This document shows positions 34,553 through 43,141 of a stretch of DNA of 64,000 bases, one piece after another. The position numbers and the translations under genes are program-made. Under the pieces are notes generated by a model that made no database searches, was not told the DNA's origin, and saw only the letters and a list, made by a program, of their open reading frames with translations. The DNA comes from Flavobacteriales bacterium. GTDB lineage: Bacteria > Bacteroidota > Bacteroidia > Flavobacteriales_E > Vicingaceae. The stretch's first letter is position 1, and each line of letters opens with the position of its first letter. The stretch spans positions 186,001 to 250,000 of the forward strand of contig JACJZA010000008.1 of NCBI GenBank assembly GCA_020635825.1. The letters run 5' to 3'.

Positions 34553-35944
34553 GTATTCAGAATTTAAATCAGGAATACGAACATTTCTAAATCCGACCTC
34601 ATTTAATTTTTCTCGATAATTAATTTGCACCTCATATTCTCCATGAACTAAATACAATTCTTTGACTTTCGAAGGGTCTTGACAACTTAAGTATTGAATC
34701 ATTTCTTCATAATCTCCATGAGCACTGTATTCGTCCATGGTTCTTACTTCAGCTTTTACAACATGGTCTTCACCAAATATTTTTACTTCTTTATCACCGC
34801 GTGCAATTTTGTGTCCTAAAGTATTAGGAGAGCAATAACCCACTACTAAAATGGTATTTTTAGGGTCGCCAATGTTATTTATTAAATGATGTAAAATCCT
34901 TCCTGCTTCCATCATTCCTGAAGCTGAAATAATAATACAAGGTTCTTTAACCTCATTTAACAGTTTAGATTCTTCAACATCACGAATGTATTTTAAACGA
35001 TTAAATCCAAATGGGTCAGAATCCACTTTCATGTAATTTAACACTTTTTCATTATAACACTCAGGGTGGTTTTTCATAATCTCGGTAGCATTCGTAGAAA
35101 GCGGACTATCTACATACACATTTATTTTAGGAAGCATTCCATTGGTTTCCAGTCTGTCTAAGGCATGAACAATTTCTTGTGTTCTTCCTAAGCTGAAAGC
35201 AGGTATAATTAATTTACCTCTTTTGGTAACACAAGTGTGATAAACCACTTCCAGTAATTTATCTTCGCTGTGTAACAAATCTTCATGTAAACGGTCGCCA
35301 TAAGTTGATTCTGTAATAATGTAATCCGTTTGAGGAAATGGCTTTGGGTTTTTAATGATTTTATGATTTTGACGACCTATATCTCCGGTATAACAAAGTC
35401 GATGGACATTTCCGTTATCTTTAATTTTTAGATTTACAGCTCCAGCTCCTAAAATGTGACCTACCACAGTAAAACAAAGCTCAATGTCTTCATCAATTTT
35501 TATCCATTTTTCATAATCCACTCCTACAAAATACTCCAATGATTTTTGAGCATCCTCAATGGTATATAAAGGTTCTATTGGTTCTTGGTCGCGTTGTTCT
35601 CTTCTTCTATTAATGTATCTAACGTCTGATTCTTGAATATGCGCACTGTCTACCAACATAATTTCGCATAAATCTAAAGTGGCATAGGTGCAAAATATTT
35701 TGCCTGTAAACCCTTTTTTTACCAAGTATGGAATGGCACCGGAGTGATCGATGTGCGCATGAGATAGAATACAGTAATCAACTGTTGTTGGGTCAAATCC
35801 TAAATTTTTATTGTTGTTGTTTTCAGCAGCATCCTGACCTTGAAATAACCCACAATCCAGTAATATTTTTTTTCCGTTGTATAAGGTAATTAAATGTTTA
35901 CTTCCTGTTACTGTTCTAGCGGCACCTTTAAATTCTATTCTCAT
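34544..35944 (-). CDS. Beta-CASP metallo-beta-lactamase-fold RNase (CPSF73/YSH1 type)
   Basis: The 466-residue product has the metallo-beta-lactamase zinc motif His62-x-His64-x-Asp66-His67 (SHAHIDHSG), further ligands in VVGHILGAG and YTGDIG, and a beta-CASP insert with AFSLGRTQE and SASGMMEAG (motifs A-C). A C-terminal RMMBL segment follows with SAHGDYEEM and VHGE. These enzymes are RNA endo- or exonucleases in metal-dependent RNA turnover. The domain layout is closer to the archaeal/eukaryotic CPSF73 group than to RNase J. The substrate is not known. Confidence 0.9.
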   Translation of the reverse strand: MRIEFKGAARTVTGSKHLITLYNGKKILLDCGLFQGQDAAENNNNKNLGFDPTTVDYCILSHAHIDHSGAIPYLVKKGFTGKIFCTYATLDLCEIMLVDSAHIQESDVRYINRRREQRDQEPIEPLYTIEDAQKSLEYFVGVDYEKWIKIDEDIELCFTVVGHILGAGAVNLKIKDNGNVHRLCYTGDIGRQNHKIIKNPKPFPQTDYIITESTYGDRLHEDLLHSEDKLLEVVYHTCVTKRGKLIIPAFSLGRTQEIVHALDRLETNGMLPKINVYVDSPLSTNATEIMKNHPECYNEKVLNYMKVDSDPFGFNRLKYIRDVEESKLLNEVKEPCIIISASGMMEAGRILHHLINNIGDPKNTILVVGYCSPNTLGHKIARGDKEVKIFGEDHVVKAEVRTMDEYSAHGDYEEMIQYLSCQDPSKVKELYLVHGEYEVQINYREKLNEVGFRNVRIPDLNSEYLI

Positions 35945-36017
35945 ACTTTTATCGTTTAAACAAATATAAGCAGTATAAGTCCAATTATATTAATAATTTT
36001 ATGTTTTATTGGATATT

Positions 36018-36734
36018 ATGAAGGTAGATATTTTAGCCATAGGTGTTCATCCTGATGATGTAGAATTAAGTTGTTCGGGAACTATTTTAAAACACATTGC
36101 TCAAGGTAAAAAAGTTGGAATTTTAGATTTAACCATTGGGGAATTGGGGTCTCGTGGTAGTGGAGAGTTGCGTTTGGTAGAAGCTTCAAATTCTGCTAAA
36201 TTATTGGGAGTGGAGTTTAGAGAGAATATAGGTTTGGCTGATGGTTTTTTTGAGAATGATAAGGAAAGTCAATTGGCGATTATTAAAATGATTAGAAAAT
36301 ACCAGCCGGAAGTGGTGTTAGCAAATGCTGTAAGAGACAGACACCCAGACCACGGAAGAGCTTCAAAATTAATTTCGGATGCTTGTTTTTATTCCGGTTT
36401 GTTGAAAATAGAAACGGAATTAGAAGGAAAACAACAAACTCATTGGAGACCTAAAGCTGTTTATCATTACATACAAGATAGGTTAATTAAACCTGATTTT
36501 GTGGTGGATGTTAGCGAGTTTGTAGATAAAAAAATAGCATCGATACAGTGTTTTAGCTCACAGTTTTACAACCCCGAATCAAAAGAACCTGCAACTCCTA
36601 TAAGTGGAGAAGAATTTTTTGATTTTATTAAAGGACGCATGATGCAGTTTGGACGTGAAATTGGTGTGCAATATGCAGAAGGTTTTACGGCTGAACGTTA
36701 TGTGGGAGTGGAGGATTTATTGGATTTGAAGTAA
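36018..36734 (+). CDS. bshB1: Bacillithiol biosynthesis N-acetylglucosaminyl-malate deacetylase
   Basis: The enzyme removes the acetyl group from GlcNAc-malate in bacillithiol synthesis. The 238-residue LmbE-type fold shows the zinc motif AIGVHPDDVE (His11, Asp13, Asp14), DLTIGELGSRGS, a second metal-site motif RDRHPDHGRAS and the BshB1-typical ATPISGEEFF and GREIGVQYAEGF. The ATG at 36018 is preferred to an upstream TTG at 36009 because it gives the standard KVDILAIG opening. Bacillithiol is the main low-molecular-weight thiol of many Bacteroidota. Confidence 0.93.
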   Translation: MKVDILAIGVHPDDVELSCSGTILKHIAQGKKVGILDLTIGELGSRGSGELRLVEASNSAKLLGVEFRENIGLADGFFENDKESQLAIIKMIRKYQPEVVLANAVRDRHPDHGRASKLISDACFYSGLLKIETELEGKQQTHWRPKAVYHYIQDRLIKPDFVVDVSEFVDKKIASIQCFSSQFYNPESKEPATPISGEEFFDFIKGRMMQFGREIGVQYAEGFTAERYVGVEDLLDLK

Positions 36735-36796
36735 TGGTTAGTATATGAAGCGTAGTCTGCCGATAGGCGGCTATGATTTCATATACAGTGTTACCA
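36735..36796. repeat. Long imperfect palindrome between bshB1 and a secreted-protein gene
   Basis: Nested arms pair as GTATATGAA/TTCATATAC, CGTAG/CTATG and CTGCC/GGCGG around a GATA loop, giving 19 bp of stem in 46 nt with a bulged T and a small internal mismatch. Outer TGGT/ACCA arms add more. It could be a REP-like mobile palindrome or a terminator for the convergent genes. Confidence 0.6.
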
Positions 36797-36803
36797 GCTT
36801 TTT

Positions 36804-37274
36804 TTATTCATATATAATCCCAAAGTTCCGAAATGTAATCCACCATGTTTTGTTCCAATGTTCCATTCTGTTAACATGAAGAATACTATATTTTTTGTCC
36901 AGAATTATTTCGCAATAAACTTTTTTATTTGGTAAAACCAGTTTTAGTTTAGTTTCCTTTTTGCTCTTATCAAATTTGTAAATTCGGCTATCAGCATAAC
37001 TAGTAGATTCGTCTGTAGTAAATACAACCGTTTCTGTAAGACTGTCATTTATGTAAATTTCAACTGTATCATTGTCAAAACAACAGTCAAAGTTTACCTG
37101 AATTTCTTCTCCGATATTAATTTTGGGGGTGTAATGTTCAGCAGATTTATCTTTGTCATATTGATATTTCACTTTTTCTTCAGTCAAACTATTATCATTG
37201 GTTTGTCCAAATAAACAACTACCAATCAAGGTTATGCAAAATAATATCAGTACTCTTTTATTCAAAACTTTCAA
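36804..37274 (-). CDS. Small secreted protein of unknown function
   Basis: The 156-residue product has a signal peptide (about 1-24, CLFGQ; a Cys occurs within the hydrophobic region but not in a lipobox context). The mature part is beta-rich with a paired Cys-Cys (FDCCFDNDTVEIYINDS). No family is recognised. It stands alone, with a long palindrome 8 bp after its stop codon and a short G/C-rich inverted repeat just upstream, an arrangement reminiscent of a mobile single-gene cassette. Confidence 0.7.
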   Translation of the reverse strand: MKVLNKRVLILFCITLIGSCLFGQTNDNSLTEEKVKYQYDKDKSAEHYTPKINIGEEIQVNFDCCFDNDTVEIYINDSLTETVVFTTDESTSYADSRIYKFDKSKKETKLKLVLPNKKVYCEIILDKKYSILHVNRMEHWNKTWWITFRNFGIIYE

Positions 37275-37336
37275 TTCTGTAATTGCGGGTAAACCTGCGG
37301 ATATTTTGTACTATGCTATATATTCCCACTATAAAT

Positions 37337-38152
37337 CTACTTTTTTATTTCCAAAGCTTTTACTTGTACTTCAAACTTTTTTGTGGGAATAATTAGTTTG
37401 CTTTTATCTATCATTTGGTAAGTCTTCTGGGTAAATAGAGCACACATGGTATTTGAAACATGATAAAGCTGTTTTCTTTTATTTTTGGGAGTTCCCTCTA
37501 AAATTCCTCTAAAAACATCCCAGCGTGTTTTTTCAGGGTTATGGGCATAATCGTGCCACACAATTACAGAGTTTTTGTCTTTTATCAATTGAAAAGCAAT
37601 GGCGGTATCTCTTTTTACAGCTTCATAATGATGGTCTCCATCTACAAAAACAACATCACATTTCCCATGATAAGGAGAAAAATCGAAAGTGGCAGAGTCA
37701 CCTTTTAAATGCACTACATTGTTCAAGTTTTTAGAGTAAAAACTTTGTTGAGCAATGTATTCTTCTCTCAATCCAATTTCTCTCAAACGCTCGTTAGAAA
37801 GATTCAATGTAAAACATTCTTTAGCCGTTTCGGCAACATTTGCCACACTTTCGCCACGCCAGGTTCCAATTTCAAAATAAGTGCAATCGTTGTATTTTTT
37901 AGCCATTCCTTTCAGTAATGCTAAATCGGTAATCATAGATCCACCATCTAGAAAAGAGTAGGGGTTAATGGTTGCGTTAAAATTAGGAAGTACTTCAGTA
38001 AAATCAATAGTAGGCAAACCTTCTTGGTAGTTGTTGGAAATGCTCAATACAGCATCTTTGTGAACATCTTCACTGTCAATTACCTTATTAATCATATAAG
38101 GTTTTTGAAGTAAAATCTTCAATGCTTGACTAAGTTTGCTGAGTTTCGACAT
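37337..38152 (-). CDS. Class I SAM-dependent methyltransferase (Methyltransf_24-like)
   Basis: The 271-residue product has the SAM-binding loop FEIGTWRGESVANVA (about 93-107) and VVFVDGDHHYEAVKRD (about 168-183), typical of small-molecule and sugar O-methyltransferases. It directly abuts the flippase gene and is last in a four-gene surface-polysaccharide run, so methylation of a glycan residue is a reasonable inference. No membrane segment is seen. Confidence 0.85.
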   Translation of the reverse strand: MSKLSKLSQALKILLQKPYMINKVIDSEDVHKDAVLSISNNYQEGLPTIDFTEVLPNFNATINPYSFLDGGSMITDLALLKGMAKKYNDCTYFEIGTWRGESVANVAETAKECFTLNLSNERLREIGLREEYIAQQSFYSKNLNNVVHLKGDSATFDFSPYHGKCDVVFVDGDHHYEAVKRDTAIAFQLIKDKNSVIVWHDYAHNPEKTRWDVFRGILEGTPKNKRKQLYHVSNTMCALFTQKTYQMIDKSKLIIPTKKFEVQVKALEIKK

Positions 38153-39403
38153 TTATTTCCTTAAATAATAAATCAATGCAAATAACGACAATATTCCCGA
38201 AAACCACATTAAAGCAATGGTGGTATAAGCTGCTCCTAATATTCCATAATTTAATACGCAGTAGTATCCTGCAATTAGATTAATAACCAATACTATTACA
38301 GAAAACAAGGCATTGATTTTAGGCCAACCTATGGCTGAAAGTATATTTCCCAAAGGGATTCGTAACAAAAGAGCTCCCACAACACCAACAGAGAAAACAA
38401 ACATTAGATTATTATCCTTACTATATTCCTTACCAAAAATGCTCAAAATTTCTTCTGAGAAAAAATAGAATGTTCCCAAAATACATAGCGAAATGAAAAA
38501 CATTATTTTTAGATAATTAAGGTAATAATGCCATATAGCTTTTTTGTTTTCCTCCGATTTATTAGCGAGGTGCACAAAGTCGGTAGTGAGAATTGCAACA
38601 GGAAGTATCAATAAACTAAAAGGAATAATGTTGGAAGTTTTGTATTGAGCAACAGCTTCAGCATCTTTTATTAAGTTTCCAATCAGCATAATATCAACTG
38701 CATACAATAATTGAGAAAGCATGCCTCCTAAGCTCATGTAAAAACCATAACTCAAAAAACTTTTAGTTGAATAAACAATTTGCTGATTGGAATTATATTG
38801 AAACAATCGCAGTTTAAATAGTAAGAAAACACTATAGAATATAGGAATCAACACCAAACTAATTACATAACCGTAAGCTCCCCAAAGTGATGAAGCGCTT
38901 ACTACACCTATAAATAAAAAGAGGTTGTTGTAAATGGTAATGTTGGCGTACAATTTATTAAGGTGGATAATGCGAGTATAAATTTTAATCGTTTCAATCA
39001 ATAAAAGACCAATGATTTGAATGCTCATAATGAGTATAAAAATAAAAGCTTCTTTCATGTTGATACTCAAGATGGGAGTTATTACACAGATAAGAATTAC
39101 AGTTAAAATAGAGTAGAGTAAACCTTTTTTAATGGTCTGATTGAAATAAAGTTTTTTCAATTGTTGCGAGCCGGCAATAGAACCATAACGCAATAACCCT
39201 TGATCCATTCCTAAACCTTTGAAAGGAGCAATAAAGGAAATAATGGTACTGGCATAAGCAATGTAACCAAATTCTTCTTTAGGTAATAAACGGATAATAA
39301 AAACAGAAATAGCAAACGTGATAAGTTTAGCAAAGTAAGAAGAAAACAAAACATAGCCGCCTTTACGTTTCAAAAAATCTTGTATGAATTGTACCGAATT
39401 CAA
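38153..39403 (-). CDS. Oligosaccharide flippase (Wzx/MATE-like polysaccharide transporter)
   Basis: The 416-residue integral membrane protein has about 12 hydrophobic helices across its length and few charged loops. The N-terminal FAKLITFAISVFIIRLLPKEEFG pattern is typical of Wzx-type exporters that flip lipid-linked oligosaccharides to the periplasm. Its start overlaps the asparagine-synthetase-like gene by 4 bp and it abuts the methyltransferase gene, placing it in a polysaccharide cluster. The substrate is unknown. Confidence 0.9.
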   Translation of the reverse strand: MNSVQFIQDFLKRKGGYVLFSSYFAKLITFAISVFIIRLLPKEEFGYIAYASTIISFIAPFKGLGMDQGLLRYGSIAGSQQLKKLYFNQTIKKGLLYSILTVILICVITPILSINMKEAFIFILIMSIQIIGLLLIETIKIYTRIIHLNKLYANITIYNNLFLFIGVVSASSLWGAYGYVISLVLIPIFYSVFLLFKLRLFQYNSNQQIVYSTKSFLSYGFYMSLGGMLSQLLYAVDIMLIGNLIKDAEAVAQYKTSNIIPFSLLILPVAILTTDFVHLANKSEENKKAIWHYYLNYLKIMFFISLCILGTFYFFSEEILSIFGKEYSKDNNLMFVFSVGVVGALLLRIPLGNILSAIGWPKINALFSVIVLVINLIAGYYCVLNYGILGAAYTTIALMWFSGILSLFALIYYLRK

Positions 39404-41085
39404 TTTTTTAATTGGTATTTGTGAATAGCTTCTAATAATGTAAGCACCATCGATTTTTCAATGGTGTTTCCATGTTGAAAAAGTGAAGTAACATCTTTTT
39501 TCAATTCAGGATTTTCGATTAAACGAATATACATATCAAAATGAACCTGAAAAAAATGAGGAATTGCCGAATTATTTTGATACCAATAATCATAAGGATT
39601 CATAGAGGTTTTATCCAGTCTATTTAAGCTTTTATGATAGGTCTTTTTAATTTTTTGAGAAAACCTGCTGAACTTAATTTTCCACATGGCATTGGGCTTA
39701 AATCCAGTTTTTTCCCATTTGTATTTTGCCACCTCAGGGTGTTTTTGGTTAATCCAATCGATGTAAATTTTTCCATCTTGTTTGATCGATGGAGAAAGAG
39801 ATAAACATAGTTTAATAAAATCAGGATTCAGAAAAGGAGAAACTAAAAAAGTATCGTGTTGTTGGGTAACGTAAGAACCGGCTACCGTCACATTAAACAC
39901 TCTGTTGTATAATTTAAAAGTTTCTTCAGAGCTGTATTTTTTAGTATCAATTTCTGGAAGCTTGTGAGCCAATCGTTGCGATAAAATAGTGCTAAAATAA
40001 TTGGGAGTAGGTTTGGAAACAAAACCACCTAACACTCCATCACCAATTTGTCCGGTATGAATTAACCCTGACTTTTTGGTGTTTAATTGATTCATCGAAT
40101 AATTGTAATGAGCCGATGCCAAGTAAAAAATTTGACCATCGTAAATGGGTAAATTCTCATCAATTTGGGTTAAGTATTCAGCATTGTCGAGCGGAATAAA
40201 TTGAAAGGTATTTTTTAAATCAGTACTGATTTGTTGTGCAATTTTTTGGTCGTCGTAATTAGATTGTGAAAAACAAAAGTTGTTGGTTGAGTAACCTAAC
40301 TGGTTAGCAACCATTACATTCATTCTTGAATCTAAACCACCACTTAAAGTAGCTAAATGCTCGTAATTGTATTCTTTGTCTTTTTCGTATTCTAGTTTAA
40401 TGGATTCATTAAAAAGCTCGTTGAGTTGCTCAATGGCTTTAGTTGAATTGGTTTCATTTGCGTTTACTTCATTAAAATCGTAATAGGTTTTAACGATGGC
40501 TTTTTCATCTCTAATCAGTAAATATTGACCTGCATGAATTCTATTTACATCTTTTATTAAAGTGTTGTTTTCAAACATTCCACCATAAGTAAGCAAAAAG
40601 TAAGCGGAATCAATATTTAATGTATTACTGAAATTGTTCTGTTTTCTGTATTCAGCAATCGTTGAAAGTTCGCAACTGATAATAGTAGAATTTTTGATTG
40701 TACTGTAGAATAATTTGTGTGTAGCCACTTGATTGGTAAAACAAATCAGTTCTTCTGTTTGTTTGTTAAATACAAAACCTGAAAAATCACCATTGAACTT
40801 TTGGTAAAATGTCTCTGAGTCGTTTTGATAAAGTTGCAGAACCAAGTCCAATAAATTACCAACAGCATATTCGTTTTTAAGTTGTTTAAGATTGAGTATA
40901 ACCCCATGAATTCCAATTATCAACTCTTCAGTTTCTTTAAATAATTGGTCGTTATAAAATTTTGTTCCTTGTTGGTAAAAGAAAGAGAGCGTTTTTTTCG
41001 TTTTAGGAGAACTAAACGATAATCGGTGTTTCGAGTTAATCTCAAAACGATTCAAGTTGTTATATACAATGGTAAAACCGTACAA
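39400..41085 (-). CDS. Asparagine-synthetase-like amidotransferase without the N-terminal cysteine
   Basis: The 561-residue product has a class II glutaminase-like domain (about 1-190; NGDFSGF at 98-104) and a synthetase domain with the ATP-pyrophosphatase motif LSGGLDS (247-253). True glutamine-dependent AsnB enzymes need Cys at position 2; here residue 2 is Tyr and no nearby Met-Cys start exists, so glutamine hydrolysis is unlikely. Such proteins recur in surface-polysaccharide loci, where they may amidate or activate sugar acids. It lies between the glycosyltransferase and flippase genes. A role in glycan decoration is inferred. Confidence 0.85.
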   Translation of the reverse strand: MYGFTIVYNNLNRFEINSKHRLSFSSPKTKKTLSFFYQQGTKFYNDQLFKETEELIIGIHGVILNLKQLKNEYAVGNLLDLVLQLYQNDSETFYQKFNGDFSGFVFNKQTEELICFTNQVATHKLFYSTIKNSTIISCELSTIAEYRKQNNFSNTLNIDSAYFLLTYGGMFENNTLIKDVNRIHAGQYLLIRDEKAIVKTYYDFNEVNANETNSTKAIEQLNELFNESIKLEYEKDKEYNYEHLATLSGGLDSRMNVMVANQLGYSTNNFCFSQSNYDDQKIAQQISTDLKNTFQFIPLDNAEYLTQIDENLPIYDGQIFYLASAHYNYSMNQLNTKKSGLIHTGQIGDGVLGGFVSKPTPNYFSTILSQRLAHKLPEIDTKKYSSEETFKLYNRVFNVTVAGSYVTQQHDTFLVSPFLNPDFIKLCLSLSPSIKQDGKIYIDWINQKHPEVAKYKWEKTGFKPNAMWKIKFSRFSQKIKKTYHKSLNRLDKTSMNPYDYWYQNNSAIPHFFQVHFDMYIRLIENPELKKDVTSLFQHGNTIEKSMVLTLLEAIHKYQLKN

Positions 41086-41086
41086 A

Positions 41087-42244
41087 CTATCGATTTAAAA
41101 TTTGAAGATAAGCATCATAAAATTGTTTCCCAACATTTTCAAAGCTGTATTTTTTAATCGCTTCAGCAGCTATTTCTGCTTGATTGTAGTTAGCAATGTT
41201 GTCTAATAGCTGATTTAACTTATCCAACAACATTTTATTGTCTTTGGGTTGAATCAAAATACCATTTTGTTCGTTCACCATTTCAGCTGTTCCACCTACA
41301 TCTGTTGTAATTACAGGTAATCCACAAACTTGAGCTTCGGCAATTACACATGGTAAGTTTTCGTAATTGCTGTACAATAAGAAAGCATCGTGTTGTTGCA
41401 TAAGTGTTGCCACTTCTCCGTAAGTTTTAGAACCTTCTATGGAATAAAGATTATTGGGAATGCCAAGTTTTTCAGCATATTGATTAAAATAATCGGCATC
41501 GCCATTTCCTGCAATGGTGATGAAAAAATCGGAACGAGACAGGCTTAATTCTTTAATGGTATCTATAATTCCTGTAATGTTTTTATGTTCGTCTTTTAAA
41601 TTGGAAATGTGCAAGATTCGTTTTTGAGGAGTATGCTCTTTGTATTTAAAAACAGCCGTATTCACGACATTAGGAATGACTTTATATTTTTGATTGGTCG
41701 TAAAAAAATACAGTTTGTTTTTTAAATTTTCCGAAACAGGGCAAATCAAATCAGCATAATCAAAAGTTCTTCGAATTACTGATTTTGTCAACTTACTTAA
41801 CTCTTTAGAGTTAGGGTTGAGAAGTTGAGTCCAATGTTCAGTTACCAAATAAGGAATTTTGTATTTCTTTTTCAAGTAAACTGCGAAGTTGCCGGCAGGG
41901 AACACTACATTTAAATGAACCAAATCAATCTTTTTTACTTTTTGATGAATTACATCATAACCTAACTGATAAGCCTTGTGTCTTCTGTTGAGTTTTTGTA
42001 ATTGATGAATGGGAGAGGAGCCTTTGACTTTTTTGTAGTAAATGGTTACTTCTAAAATGGATTGGTTTTGTTTTTCATCAATTATGAATTTATCTTCTTG
42101 CTCTCTGGCAATAATGTGTAAAACACTCACATTACAATAATTAGCAACGGCTAAAGCATGCTGTTGAATAAAATTGCCATTTTGTGGTTGCAATTGGTTG
42201 GGATACCAAGAAGCCAAAAAAAGTATGTTGAGTTTTTTCTCCAT
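41087..42244 (-). CDS. GT4-family glycosyltransferase
   Basis: The 385-residue GT-B protein opens LNILFLASWYPNQLQPQNGNF and has the C-terminal donor site ENLPCVIAEAQVCGLPVITTDVGG (positions about 299-322, with the E-x7-E motif) followed by GILIQPKDN. It is first in the four-gene polysaccharide run, 1 bp from the next gene. Donor sugar and linkage are unknown. Confidence 0.9.
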   Translation of the reverse strand: MEKKLNILFLASWYPNQLQPQNGNFIQQHALAVANYCNVSVLHIIAREQEDKFIIDEKQNQSILEVTIYYKKVKGSSPIHQLQKLNRRHKAYQLGYDVIHQKVKKIDLVHLNVVFPAGNFAVYLKKKYKIPYLVTEHWTQLLNPNSKELSKLTKSVIRRTFDYADLICPVSENLKNKLYFFTTNQKYKVIPNVVNTAVFKYKEHTPQKRILHISNLKDEHKNITGIIDTIKELSLSRSDFFITIAGNGDADYFNQYAEKLGIPNNLYSIEGSKTYGEVATLMQQHDAFLLYSNYENLPCVIAEAQVCGLPVITTDVGGTAEMVNEQNGILIQPKDNKMLLDKLNQLLDNIANYNQAEIAAEAIKKYSFENVGKQFYDAYLQILNR

Positions 42245-42286
42245 TTTTGGCTAATTTATTAAGAAAATGTGAGTTAAGAGTATTGT

Positions 42287-42417
42287 TGTCATTCTGAGTG
42301 ATGATTTGTAGAAAATTTATTTTCTATACAAATCGAAACGATGAATCTATTTTTTAGATACTTCACTTTGTTTTATATATCTGCTAAAGCAGGAATAAAA
42401 CTATGTTCAGTTTGACA
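42287..42417. repeat. Degenerate GTCATTCTGAG-type intergenic repeat
   Basis: The ends TGTCATTCTGA and TCAGTTTGACA form an imperfect terminal inverted repeat. Inside, GATGAATCT...AGATACTTCAC matches the general layout of a dispersed repeat common in Bacteroidota intergenic regions. It fills most of the 178-bp gap between the polysaccharide cluster and the next gene and has no reading frame. Confidence 0.6.
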
Positions 42418-42422
42418 AATGA

Positions 42423-43043
42423 TTATAAAGATTTATAAACAGCAATAATTTCATTTGTAAGGCTATCTATGTTTGATAGTCCACTTTTAATTTCCATTAA
42501 TATTCCTGCATCATTAAAGTAATATCTAGTAACACCTCCGACAATATTAATTTTTATTGCATCACTAATTTTTAAAATATATGTTTTAGGATGTAGCTCT
42601 GATATTTCAAGTAAATTCCTTTTAAATTTTGTGGAATCTATATCATTGAACCCTTCCATTATATAAATAGCAATAGTATTTAAATTCAATCCATCTGATT
42701 TAATTCGATTTAAAGCTTTTGGTAAATCGTTGGTTAAACTTTCTAATCCAAAACCGCAATGAGAATCTGCAAAAGCAAATAATGTTTTTTCTGTAATTAA
42801 ATATTTTAGTAAAATGGAATCTCCATTTAATTTTTTTACATAGATATCCGGTAATTTTTTTCCAATGCTTTTTTCTCTTATTTCTAAATTTTGTTTTTCA
42901 TATATTTTATATGATTGTTTTTCTGTCATTGGAGGTATAAAAATCTTTTCATAAGCCTCAAAATCAATAGGGGTGATAATGTTTTCTTGAGCCAAACAAA
43001 AAGCACATATTAATAAAAAAAGTATGATGGTAAAGATTTTCAT
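42423..43043 (-). CDS. Secreted thioredoxin-fold-like protein with a single active-site-region cysteine
   Basis: The 206-residue product has a signal peptide (about 1-18, CLAQ). From about residue 60 it follows a TlpA/redoxin pattern: IGKKLPDIYVKKLNGDSILL, then FAFADSHCGFG where CxxC would normally be, and GGVTRYYFNDAGILMEIKSG resembling the cis-Pro/strand region. Only one Cys is present at the active-site position, so a disulfide-exchange role in the usual sense is doubtful. It is a lone cistron next to a degenerate repeat. Confidence 0.7.
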   Translation of the reverse strand: MKIFTIILFLLICAFCLAQENIITPIDFEAYEKIFIPPMTEKQSYKIYEKQNLEIREKSIGKKLPDIYVKKLNGDSILLKYLITEKTLFAFADSHCGFGLESLTNDLPKALNRIKSDGLNLNTIAIYIMEGFNDIDSTKFKRNLLEISELHPKTYILKISDAIKINIVGGVTRYYFNDAGILMEIKSGLSNIDSLTNEIIAVYKSL

Positions 43044-43093
43044 TTAAGCTATAATTATTCTAAATATAACAAATTTTCATATTTAAAGAAATA

Positions 43094-43121
43094 AAAAAGC
43101 CGAAGACATTATCTTCGGCTT
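43094..43121 (-). terminator. Intrinsic terminator of fabG
   Basis: On the minus strand AAGCCGAAGA and TCTTCGGCTT form a 10-bp stem followed by a T-tract, about 20 nt after the fabG stop. Confidence 0.85.
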
Positions 43122-43141
43122 ATAAATGATTTTTTTAATTA

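Noticed and set aside
36009..36017. TTG start upstream of bshB1
   Set aside because: The ATG at 36018 gives the standard KVDILAIGVHPDD opening of the family.
36735..36796. Integron attC site
   Set aside because: The outer arms do not contain GTTRRRY/RYYYAAC core sites on either strand, and no integrase gene is in the window.
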